Positions 23,555 through 30,194 of a DNA stretch of 33,458 nt are shown piece by piece. Source of the DNA: an uncultured Methylococcaceae bacterium (lineage in GTDB: Bacteria > Pseudomonadota > Gammaproteobacteria > Methylococcales > Methylococcaceae); the NCBI GenBank assembly GCA_903857165.1, contig CAIODU010000330.1, positions 1-33,458 of the forward strand. The letters run 5' to 3'. The position numbers were made by a program, and so were the translations under genes. Each line of letters opens with the position of its first letter. The first letter of the stretch is position 1. Under the pieces are notes generated by a model that was not told where the DNA came from, searched no databases, and saw only the letters and a list, made by a program, of their open reading frames with translations.

Positions 23555-24790
23555 TCAAACCTCTTCCGTCAACGCATGGATGAACTTTGCCACTCGGCTG
23601 ATTTTCAGCGAATCCAAACTGCCGTCGGCCTCGTCGCGGGTGATGAACAGGTTCACCCCCACCGTGTAGCCGTTTTCCTGATAACAGGCCAGCTTTTCCT
23701 CCCAGCGCCGTGCATACGCCTCTTGGTGCAGCATCCCCAAATGTTCCCATAATAGCGGGTTGTTGTCGCTGTCAAAAGCCGTGAAATCGGGCAGCAACAG
23801 GGAACCATCGTCCGCCGTGAAATCACGCTCGTAGACATAGCGCACTCCAAGCCGGTGCAGTGCGTTGGCAATGATGACCTCCGACTTGCTGCGCACCTTC
23901 TCGCCCCGGTCGGTGCGGTGTTTCAAGCCTTCCGGGTGAAACGGCGGACGGGGTTCGGCGGGTGATTCTGTTGAATTAAGGTTGGGTTCGTTCCGGTAGG
24001 GTTCGCCGGAATGACGGCGAGTTTCAACCGTATTGGGTTTCGCCGGTATTGCGCGTAATTCGGCCTCCACCTCGGCAATGCGCCCCTCGATGTCGGCAAT
24101 CAACACGCCGTAAGGGTCCAAGCCTTGCCCGGCTTGGGCTGCAAACGCCTTGCGCAATTGGTTGGATGCGTTGGCTTCCAGTTCGGCGAGTTCGCTTTCA
24201 ACCTGGTCAACATGCCGTTGCAGCGTTGCGGTTTGACGGCGGGCGCGTTCAAGTTGCGCCTCCACGCCCTCGCCTGAAACTGCATCCGGGCTTTGCTCAA
24301 AATCGGCAATCACGGCCTCAATGCCATCGCTGTCGCCCCGCGTGTAGGCTGCGTTAAGCCGTGCCATCCAATGCTCGCGGCGTTGCCGGTCGGCCTCGTC
24401 CACGGCCCGGTCGGGATGCAAGCGCATGGCCGCCTTGCGGAACTGCTTGCGGATGTCTTCCGACAATTCGACACGCGGCGGCACACCTTCGGACTTCGCC
24501 GCCTCCACCCCGGCGCGGGTGGCTTCGGCCTGTTCGCGGGCTTTCTCCGCCGCCGCCCGCAAATCCTCATCCAAGGGTTCAACCGCCGCCCGCCGTTCCC
24601 ACAATTCGGCGTTGAGTTCGTCCAAGCGCACATAATAAGGCCCGACACGGGTTTGGTATTCCGCCTCAAACCGCCGTATGTCTTGTTGCAACCCGGCAAG
24701 CTGCATTTCCCGCTCGACCAACCGGGCGCTTAGGCCATCAAGTTCGGCTTGGAGGGTGGTGAGTTGAGTTTCTATGGATGGTAGGGCCAT
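23555..24790 (-). CDS. Coiled-coil / J-domain / PD-(D/E)XK nuclease-like protein
   Basis: From ATG 24790 the protein has 411 residues. Residues 1-100 are coiled coil. Residues of about 108-155 form a J domain with an intact HPD motif at 125-127 (MRLHPDRAV) and a third helix (ARLNAAYTRGD), so it could recruit Hsp70/DnaK. A second coiled coil spans about 175-245. Residues of about 295-411 look like a PD-(D/E)XK nuclease: RSKSEVIIANALHRLGV (Glu304), LLPDFTAFD (Asp335), LLWEHLGM (Glu349) and WEEKLACY (Lys366). Residues 258-280 derive from an in-frame dispersed repeat. The start overlaps the upstream LRR gene by 19 bp, so this is the last gene of a three-gene operon. It is likely the effector, by inference. 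Confidence 0.75.
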   Translation of the reverse strand: MALPSIETQLTTLQAELDGLSARLVEREMQLAGLQQDIRRFEAEYQTRVGPYYVRLDELNAELWERRAAVEPLDEDLRAAAEKAREQAEATRAGVEAAKSEGVPPRVELSEDIRKQFRKAAMRLHPDRAVDEADRQRREHWMARLNAAYTRGDSDGIEAVIADFEQSPDAVSGEGVEAQLERARRQTATLQRHVDQVESELAELEANASNQLRKAFAAQAGQGLDPYGVLIADIEGRIAEVEAELRAIPAKPNTVETRRHSGEPYRNEPNLNSTESPAEPRPPFHPEGLKHRTDRGEKVRSKSEVIIANALHRLGVRYVYERDFTADDGSLLLPDFTAFDSDNNPLLWEHLGMLHQEAYARRWEEKLACYQENGYTVGVNLFITRDEADGSLDSLKISRVAKFIHALTEEV

Positions 24791-26589
24791 GATGATGGGC
24801 CATCGATAAATGGAATACGGGAGAGTTGTGCCAATCCCTTGTCGGTGATTTGGTTGCAACCACTCAATTCGAGATGTTGCAACTGGGTCATGTCAGAGAG
24901 ATAAGCCAACCCCTCGTCGGTGATTTGGTTGCAAATCCTCAAACCTAGATGTTGCAACTGGGTCAAGCCGAAGAGATAGGCCAATCCCTCGTCGGTGATT
25001 TGGTTGCAGAAACTCAAATCGAGATGCTGCAACTGGGTCAAGCAGGATAAACAAGCTAACCCCTCGTCGGTGATTTGGTAGCAGCCATTCAAATCGAGAT
25101 ATTGCAACCGGGTAAAGCCGGAGATATAAGCCAACCCCTCGTCGGTGATTTGCTTACACTCACTCAAATCGAGATACTGTAGCTGGGTTAAGTCGGAGAA
25201 ATAAGCTAACCCCTCGTCGGTGATTTGGTTACAGTTACTCAAACCGAGATGCTGCAATTGGGCCAAGCCAGATAGACAAGCCAACCCTTTGTCGCTGATT
25301 TGGTTACAGTTACTCAAACCGAGATACTGCAACTGGGTCAAGCCAGAAATATGGGCCAATCCCTTGTCGGTAACTTGCTCGCAGTCCAACAAACCGAGAT
25401 GCTGCAACTGGGTCAAGCCGGAGAGATGGGCCAAGCCTTTGTCGGTGATTTGCTTGCACTTAGCCAGATTCAGATACTGAAACTGGGTTAAGCTTGAGAT
25501 ATAGGCCAATCCCACGTCGGTGATATGGTCGCAACCCCACAAATCAAGTTGCTGTAACTGGGTCAAGCCTGTGAAATGGGCTAAACCCTCGTCGGTTATT
25601 TGGTCGCAACCACTCAAAAAGAGACGTTGCAACTGGGTCAAGCCGGAGAGACAAGCCAACTCCTCATCGGTGATTTGCTTGCACCAACTCAAATCGAGAT
25701 GCTGCAACTGGGTCAAGCCGGAGAGACAAACCAAGCCCTCGTCGGTAATTTGGCCGCACTCATACAAATCGAGATACTGCAACTGGGTCAAGCCGGAGAG
25801 ATAAGCCAAGCCCTCGTCGGTGATTTGCTTGCACCAACTCAAATCGAGATGCTGCAACTGGGTCAAGCCGGAGAGACAAGCCAACCCCTCGTCGGTGATT
25901 TGGCCGCAACAATACAAATCGAAATGCTGCAACTGGATCAAGCCGGAAAGATAAGCCAATCCCTCGTCGCTGATTTCAAGGCAGCAACTTAATTCAAGAT
26001 GTTGTAACTGGGTCAAACCAGAGAGATAGGACAGCCCATCGTCGCTGATTTCAAGGCAGCAACTTAATTCAAGATGTTGTAACTGGGTCAAACCAGAGAG
26101 ATAGGACAGCCCATCGTCGGTGATTTGGTCGCAGAAACTCAAATCGAGATACTGCAAATGAGTCAAACCAGAGAGAGAAGCCAAGCCCTCGTCGGTGATT
26201 TGGTCGCAGCAACTCAAATCGAGATACTGCAAATGAGTCAAACCAGAGAGAGAAGCCAAGCCCTCGTCGGTGATTTGGCAGCAATCAGTCATATCAAGCT
26301 TGTATAACGGCAAATTAACAGGAAATCTAGCAAAAATTCTCAAATCGCTTTCATGCTGTTCAAGCTTGAACCCAATCGGAACCCCCTTCGCTATTCTAAC
26401 GACTCCTTGCGCCGGAATACTTTTACCCATAACCTCAAGCCAACCCACAAGCCTATCCTCTGGAAACCTCAACTCCCATTCCTGAATTTTCTGCAAATCC
26501 CGCAACCCCCGCCCCGCCAGCGAAGTCGCCGCCGTGCTGATGGTCTGTGTCTTTGTTCGCGTTAGTGGATGCTCCTCTGCCTTGCTCAT
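24772..26589 (-). CDS. LRR protein with 20 cysteine-type repeats
   Basis: The 605-residue protein has a conserved N-terminal domain of about 95 residues (TAATSLAGRGLRDLQKIQEW, then PEDRLVGWLEVMGKSIPAQG) shared with the neighbouring LRR gene. It then has 20 tandem 25-residue repeats of the type LxxLxLxxCxxITDEGLxxL, the cysteine-containing LRR class known from AMN1/F-box proteins and bacterial GALA effectors. Such solenoids bind proteins. There is no signal peptide. The repeats are very similar at DNA level, and some adjacent 75-bp units are identical. The gene starts 1-2 bp after the previous stop and overlaps the nuclease gene, so the three are one operon. Confidence 0.88.
   Translation of the reverse strand: MSKAEEHPLTRTKTQTISTAATSLAGRGLRDLQKIQEWELRFPEDRLVGWLEVMGKSIPAQGVVRIAKGVPIGFKLEQHESDLRIFARFPVNLPLYKLDMTDCCQITDEGLASLSGLTHLQYLDLSCCDQITDEGLASLSGLTHLQYLDLSFCDQITDDGLSYLSGLTQLQHLELSCCLEISDDGLSYLSGLTQLQHLELSCCLEISDEGLAYLSGLIQLQHFDLYCCGQITDEGLACLSGLTQLQHLDLSWCKQITDEGLAYLSGLTQLQYLDLYECGQITDEGLVCLSGLTQLQHLDLSWCKQITDEELACLSGLTQLQRLFLSGCDQITDEGLAHFTGLTQLQQLDLWGCDHITDVGLAYISSLTQFQYLNLAKCKQITDKGLAHLSGLTQLQHLGLLDCEQVTDKGLAHISGLTQLQYLGLSNCNQISDKGLACLSGLAQLQHLGLSNCNQITDEGLAYFSDLTQLQYLDLSECKQITDEGLAYISGFTRLQYLDLNGCYQITDEGLACLSCLTQLQHLDLSFCNQITDEGLAYLFGLTQLQHLGLRICNQITDEGLAYLSDMTQLQHLELSGCNQITDKGLAQLSRIPFIDGPSSWPYHP
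25976..26275. repeat. Homogenised 75-bp tandem repeats inside the LRR gene
   Basis: Two adjacent units near 25976-26050 and 26051-26125 (containing TTAATTCAAGATGTTGTAAC) are essentially identical. Two further units at about 26126-26200 and 26201-26275 (containing CTCAAATCGAGATACTGCAA) also match each other. These are recent duplications within the 20-repeat array. Confidence 0.85.
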
Positions 26590-26590
26590 T

Positions 26591-28027
26591 TTAGTTATTG
26601 GTCGCTTCTAGGTTAAAACTTAATTTCTTCTCTTTTGCGAACCGTAATGCATAGGGGCGTATTTCCGTACCAAAAACTTGAAGCATAAGCTTAAATAAAT
26701 CCTTGATTTCTTTACCGGCATCTTCGCAAGCATAAAACATGGCATCAAGATGTGGCTTTACATTGGCGTAGGCTTCTTCGGTAATACCACTAAGAGGAAA
26801 ACTTTGTAGGTCTTTCCCAACTGGCTTCCAAAGGAATTGGATATGCGTGATTTGAATTAAACCCTCATAGGTAATTAAATTACAAAATTCCAAATTTAGT
26901 ATCCGTAAATTGGGTAAACTTGAAAGATAGGACAATCCTTTATTAGTAATTCGCTTACATCCTATCAAATCAAGTTTTTGCAATTTAAGCAAGCAAGAAA
27001 GAAACGCCAAACCATTGTCGGTTATTTCTTCGCACCAATTCAAATGAAGCTCTTCTAATGTAACTAATTTTCTCAAATGAGATAAACCCACATCACTAAT
27101 TTTGTTGCCATTTCCTAAATACAATACCTCTAATTCTGCCAATTTTGAAAGATTGTATAAACCCTTATCAGTGATCAGTTCGCATCCTCTCAAGTCAAGT
27201 TTCTGTAATTGCGACAACTGTTCTAGGTGTGCTAGTCCAAAATCAGTTACATTATCACAATTCGTCAAATCGAGAGAACGCAAACTACCCAATTTGGAAA
27301 GTTCACTTAATCCATTATCTGTCAATCCAAAACAAACAGATAAATCCAATGATTCCAGTTCACTTAAACCTTTTATATATTCAAAACCACTTCCATTTAT
27401 TTTATCGCAATTGGCTAGGTCAATTTTCTGTAATCGAGATAAGTTCTTAAGATAGAATAGACCATTATCAGTTATACTATCGCAACCAAAAAGATCAAGC
27501 TCTTCTAATTGATATAATTTTGACAGATGAGCTAGACCGTCATCGGTTATATTGTCTCTACCATCTGGCGAACCTAAATTAATGGATGTCAGTCGATGCA
27601 ATTTGGATAAATGAGATAAACCTATATCGGTCATTTTATCAGCACCCCACCAAAAACTAACTTTATGTAGTTGGGTCAGTTCTGATATATAAACCAAATC
27701 CTCGTCGGTAATTTTATCGCACCCCAAAAAGTCAAGCTCATACAATGGAACGTCAGCAGGAAATCCAGCAAAGAAACTCAAATCGCTCTCATCCCTTCCA
27801 AGTTTGAACCCAATCGGAACCCCCTTCGCTATTCTAACGATGCCTTGCGCCGGAATGCTTTTCCACATAACCTCAAGCCATCCCACAATCCTATCCTCTG
27901 GAAACTTCAACTCCCATTCCTGAATTTTCTGCAAATCCAGCAACCCCCGCCCCGCCAGCGAAACCGCTGCCGTGCTGATTCTTTGTGCTTTGGCGGGTGT
28001 CAGTGAATGCTCGTTGGATTTGTCCAT
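26591..28027 (-). CDS. LRR protein with 12 cysteine-type repeats and a C-terminal domain
   Basis: The 478-residue protein shares its first ~95 residues with the downstream paralogue (AVSLAGRGLLDLQKIQEWEL, PEDRIVGWLEVMWKSIPAQG, VRIAKGVPIGFKL). Twelve diverged LRR units follow (LQKLDLRGCELITDKGLYNL). A unique tail of about 85 residues closes it (SGITEEAYANVKPHLDAMFY, KEIKDLFKLMLQVFGTEIRP), perhaps an oligomerisation or effector-contact part. Unlike its neighbour the repeats are diverged and the DNA is AT-rich. The start ATG 28027 has AGGGGTAAACC in front, a version of a leader also found before the toxin-antitoxin genes. It is first in the operon. A sensor role is inference. Confidence 0.85.
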   Translation of the reverse strand: MDKSNEHSLTPAKAQRISTAAVSLAGRGLLDLQKIQEWELKFPEDRIVGWLEVMWKSIPAQGIVRIAKGVPIGFKLGRDESDLSFFAGFPADVPLYELDFLGCDKITDEDLVYISELTQLHKVSFWWGADKMTDIGLSHLSKLHRLTSINLGSPDGRDNITDDGLAHLSKLYQLEELDLFGCDSITDNGLFYLKNLSRLQKIDLANCDKINGSGFEYIKGLSELESLDLSVCFGLTDNGLSELSKLGSLRSLDLTNCDNVTDFGLAHLEQLSQLQKLDLRGCELITDKGLYNLSKLAELEVLYLGNGNKISDVGLSHLRKLVTLEELHLNWCEEITDNGLAFLSCLLKLQKLDLIGCKRITNKGLSYLSSLPNLRILNLEFCNLITYEGLIQITHIQFLWKPVGKDLQSFPLSGITEEAYANVKPHLDAMFYACEDAGKEIKDLFKLMLQVFGTEIRPYALRFAKEKKLSFNLEATNN

Positions 28028-28072
28028 GGTTTACCCCTGTCTTGTATGGATAGGATTATGGCGGATTGAAAC

Positions 28073-28483
28073 CTACCCAACCCTTGAGCGAAACGGGTTG
28101 ATGACAGTCAGTCGGTTGTCGATAATCTGCCCGTGCTGCATGTCTTCGCTGTAGAGCATGTCGCAACCAGCATCAATGGCAGTGGCGACGATCAAGCTGT
28201 CATAGTGGGAAAAGCCGTAGCGTTCAGCAATGGTCAACGCTGCGAGTACCGTAGTCGGGGTAATGGGATGCACCCGGCTTTCCTGCATCAGGTCCATGAG
28301 AAAACGCCTTATCGCCGGAATGTCAAAATCCAGCTTTCGGCGCATGGTGTTAGCCGTTTCATTAAGCACCTGAATCGAGACAATGGGCTTCCCCGCCAAG
28401 ATCGCAAGTGCCTTCCTACGCTTGGTGGCATCCTCGCCTAGGCTGTAAATGACAGTGTTGGTATCGACAAACTCAACGCCCAT
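28073..28483 (-). CDS. VapC-like PIN-domain toxin
   Basis: The 136-residue protein starts MGVEFVDTNTVIYSLG and has all four acidic PIN positions: Asp7, Glu42 (LNETANTM), Asp95 (FSHYDSLIVATA) and Asp114 (LYSEDMQHG). PIN toxins are metal-dependent RNases that often cut initiator tRNA or rRNA. The start overlaps the antitoxin gene's end by 11 bp. It is complete and lies 45 bp before the LRR operon on the same strand. Confidence 0.85.
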   Translation of the reverse strand: MGVEFVDTNTVIYSLGEDATKRRKALAILAGKPIVSIQVLNETANTMRRKLDFDIPAIRRFLMDLMQESRVHPITPTTVLAALTIAERYGFSHYDSLIVATAIDAGCDMLYSEDMQHGQIIDNRLTVINPFRSRVG

Positions 28484-28697
28484 TAGCCTCTTCCCGGTCA
28501 AAACGGAAGCCGCTCAGGTCGCGGCGATAGGGCGCGAACAAGCCTTCCAACTCGTCGATTTTCGCGGTGGAAGTTTCCATCGGTTCCTCCACCACGGGGT
28601 GGCGGCTTTTCAAGTAGCCGATGAAATCCAAAACCTCCGCGCCCAAATTGTCGGGCAGGGTTTTGGCCTCTTGGTAAATCAATTCAGCCGTGTTCAT
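28473..28697 (-). CDS. DUF2281 antitoxin (VapB-type partner)
   Basis: The 74-residue protein starts MNTAELIYQEAKTLPDNLGA and has the DUF2281 block EVLDFIGYLKSRH followed by an acidic tail (IDELEGLFAPYRRDLSGFRF). Small proteins of this family precede PIN toxin genes and are annotated as antitoxins. It is preceded by the leader ACAAGCGAGAGGTTAAACCC (28717-28698), identical to the leader of another antitoxin gene at 29690-29671. Confidence 0.8.
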   Translation of the reverse strand: MNTAELIYQEAKTLPDNLGAEVLDFIGYLKSRHPVVEEPMETSTAKIDELEGLFAPYRRDLSGFRFDREEANGR

Positions 28698-28717
28698 GGG
28701 TTTAACCTCTCGCTTGT
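28698..28717 (-). repeat. 20-bp leader repeat before antitoxin gene, copy 1
   Basis: The plus-strand sequence GGGTTTAACCTCTCGCTTGT is identical to 29671-29690. Looser relatives lie before hicA (30192-30210, overlapping the integrase stop) and before the first LRR gene (28028-28045). It contains the ribosome binding site GAGAGG and may be a shared operator or a recombination joint. Confidence 0.8.
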
Positions 28718-28751
28718 TTTGGTGTGGGCGGTTTCCCGCGCCGGTAGGGGT

Positions 28752-28961
28752 TCAAATAGACTCGGTTGGTAGCCCAAGGGCAAGCGCCGATTCCTTCATG
28801 ACCTTATCCAGTGTGCAGACAGTCAAGCCGTGCCGCTCGGCAATCGCCAAGTGCAAGGCATCCCTGCCAGCGGTCGCACAGTTCGGCGGCACGGTGGAAA
28901 TCTGTCTTTTCCGGTTGAGGAAAAGCGCCAGCAATACGCTAGTGTCTGCATAAACCATCAA
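28752..28961 (-). pseudogene. VapC-like PIN toxin with internal deletion
   Basis: The 69-codon frame starts MVYADTSVLLALFLN (first acidic motif), then passes through RKRQISTVPPNC and joins GRDALHLAIAERHGLTVCTL, the last PIN motifs. A normal PIN protein is about 130 residues, so roughly 60 central residues, including the second acidic position, are gone, though the frame is open. Its start overlaps the stop of an antitoxin fragment. It is probably inactive. Confidence 0.7.
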
Positions 28962-28965
28962 TACC

Positions 28966-29040
28966 GCGCCCCATCGCGCATCTTGCGGATAAACTCGCCG
29001 GCACTTTCGGTTTGCGCTGGTTGCGACTCGACAAGGGGCC
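28966..29040 (-). pseudogene. Antitoxin C-terminal fragment
   Basis: The minus strand encodes VESQPAQTESAGEFIRKMRD and GARY, ending at TGA that overlaps the next ATG. This matches the C-terminus of the intact antitoxin at 29440-29670 (VESQPLTEGDTVTKMRQEAR). The N-terminal two thirds are missing and replaced by the unrelated DnaA-box region. Confidence 0.7.
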
Positions 29041-29298
29041 TCTACGCAATAGAAAAAGGTTTAAAGAAAAGACTTACCTTTATTACTATTGCGCACCCCG
29101 TTTTCCGGTATGAAACCCGTTTATCGCTTAAAAACAACAGGTTTCCGGTTTACCGCCTTGTGGACAAAGAAAGGATTGCCCCGCCCTGCGCTGTGGATAA
29201 CTTCAACTCCCTATTCTACCCACATTTTGCCGACAAGTTACCCACACGGTCATCCAGCCACTTACCCACAGCCCTTGGCGGTTTGCCCAAGCCCCGGC
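29041..29298. other. Non-coding segment with a cluster of DnaA-box-like words
   Basis: No gene is supported. The segment has an AT-rich start (29048-29092) followed by TGTGGACAA (29159-29167), TGTGGATAA (29192-29200, a perfect box on the minus strand), TTACCCACA (29238-29246) and TTACCCACA (29262-29270). Such a cluster next to AT-rich DNA resembles a plasmid or island replication origin. It interrupts the toxin-antitoxin array. Confidence 0.45.
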
Positions 29299-29443
29299 CC
29301 GTGTTGGCATCGACAAACTCAACGCGCATTGGCCTCCTCCCGGTCGAAGCGGAAGCCGCACAGGTCGCTTGTTTCGGTGTGGGCGGTTTCCCGTGCCGGT
29401 CGGGGTTCAAACAGACTCGGCTGGTGTCGAGGTAGCGCATCAA
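29299..29443 (-). pseudogene. Mosaic of deleted toxin-antitoxin fragments
   Basis: Positions 29299-29362 match the junction of the vapC start and DUF2281 end at 28456-28520 at about 90% identity. The sequence then jumps at CAGGTCGC to the linker also found at 28713-28768, a deletion with CGC microhomology. At 29405-29443 only the first codons of a second vapC (MRYLD) remain, fused out of frame to its last codons (PAESV). The open frame through this stretch is chance and not a gene. Confidence 0.75.
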
Positions 29444-29670
29444 TACCGCGCCTCTTGCCGCATTTTGGTAACGGTGTCGCCCTCGGTCAGCGGTTGGGAT
29501 TCAACCAATTTCCGCAAGCGTTCACACCATGCCGCGTGTTCTTCCTCGGTCACTGGCAGGGTTGGAACTTCATCAGCCATCACGCCTTGCACATACCCTA
29601 AAACCCGCTCGGCCTTGGATTCGGGCAGGGTCTTAACCAGTTCATAAATTCTTTCCGCCACGCTTGCCAT
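29440..29670 (-). CDS. VapB-type antitoxin-like protein
   Basis: The 76-residue protein starts MASVAERIYELVKTLPESKA and has a DUF2281-like helical N-terminus (ERVLGYVQGVM) and an acidic/basic tail (EHAAWCERLRKLVE) ending MRQEARY. The start at 29670 follows the leader GAGAGGTTAAACCC; the frame upstream is open but overlaps hicB in another frame. Its partner PIN gene, starting in the ATGA-like overlap at 29443, is almost wholly deleted, so it is an orphan antitoxin. Confidence 0.75.
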   Translation of the reverse strand: MASVAERIYELVKTLPESKAERVLGYVQGVMADEVPTLPVTEEEHAAWCERLRKLVESQPLTEGDTVTKMRQEARY

Positions 29671-29690
29671 GGGTTTAACCTCTCGCTTGT
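29671..29690 (-). repeat. 20-bp leader repeat before antitoxin gene, copy 2
   Basis: GGGTTTAACCTCTCGCTTGT on the plus strand is identical to 28698-28717. Between it and hicB lies a linker including CCCTCGCCGGTCGGG, a word shared with 23468-23482. Confidence 0.8.
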
Positions 29691-29735
29691 CTAAGGTGGA
29701 CAATCTTGGTGGATTCCCTCGCCGGTCGGGTTCGG

Positions 29736-29945
29736 TCAAGCCGCCTTGCGTCTTGGTTCCGGCAAGGTGCGCCCTAGCCCCAAGGCCGCGCCTATCCATA
29801 GGCGCATGGCGGTTTCCATCTCCTTGACGGCATCTTGTGGCGTGTCGCCTATCGCGCTGCATCCGGGCAAGTCCGGCGCTATGCAGACAAAAGCCTCGCT
29901 GCCCTCGTCCCAAAACACTTCAAGCGGGTATTTATGCTCGTTCAT
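29736..29945 (-). CDS. hicB: HicB-family antitoxin, short form
   Basis: The 69-residue protein has the HicB partial RNase H-like fold: YPLEVFWDEGSEAFVCIAPD then LPGCSAIGDTPQDAVKEME. It lacks the extra C-terminal DNA-binding domain seen in longer HicB proteins, ending PEPRRKAA. Its ATG overlaps the hicA stop (ATGA), giving the usual hicA-hicB order. It neutralises HicA. Confidence 0.88.
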   Translation of the reverse strand: MNEHKYPLEVFWDEGSEAFVCIAPDLPGCSAIGDTPQDAVKEMETAMRLWIGAALGLGRTLPEPRRKAA

Positions 29946-30187
29946 GGCTTTTCCTCATGTCGGTCTATCATGGCAATCAACTGTCTGGCTTGGTACTCGG
30001 CAATCAGCCCACGCCTATTCTGAAAGTTCAATATCACGGGTTCGCCTTGCCTAGCATAAACCCGGTGCGAGCCTTCCCCGCCCCGCAAGGTGAAACCAAG
30101 CAACTCGGCAACCTTGCAAGCGTCTTCATAACGTACAGACTTGGGGTTATTCCTGATTGCCGTCAAAAGCTTTTCACGCTTGGTCAT
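29942..30187 (-). CDS. hicA: HicA-family toxin (mRNA interferase)
   Basis: The 81-residue protein has the dsRBD-like HicA core: VAELLGFTLRGGEGSHRVYA, with the catalytic histidine in GSHRVY, and GEPVILNFQNRRGLIAEYQA. HicA cleaves mRNA during stress. It begins 7 bp after the integrase gene ends, so it could be expressed from the integrase transcript. It appears complete. Confidence 0.85.
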   Translation of the reverse strand: MTKREKLLTAIRNNPKSVRYEDACKVAELLGFTLRGGEGSHRVYARQGEPVILNFQNRRGLIAEYQARQLIAMIDRHEEKP

Positions 30188-30194
30188 CGCTGGC

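Noticed and set aside
25220-25992. Plus-strand open frames with a repeating QLGQAGE pattern opposite the LRR gene
   Set aside because: They are the antisense reading of the 75-bp LRR repeats; periodic DNA gives periodic frames on both strands. No start signal or family resemblance.
24772-26300. Regular tandem repeats that could suggest a CRISPR array
   Set aside because: The period is 75 bp with no repeat/spacer alternation and the units encode LRRs. No cas genes are present.
29216-29443. 75-codon open frame starting MRYLDTSRVCL
   Set aside because: It crosses a deletion scar: the first codons are from vapC, the rest is linker and antitoxin DNA read in the wrong frame.
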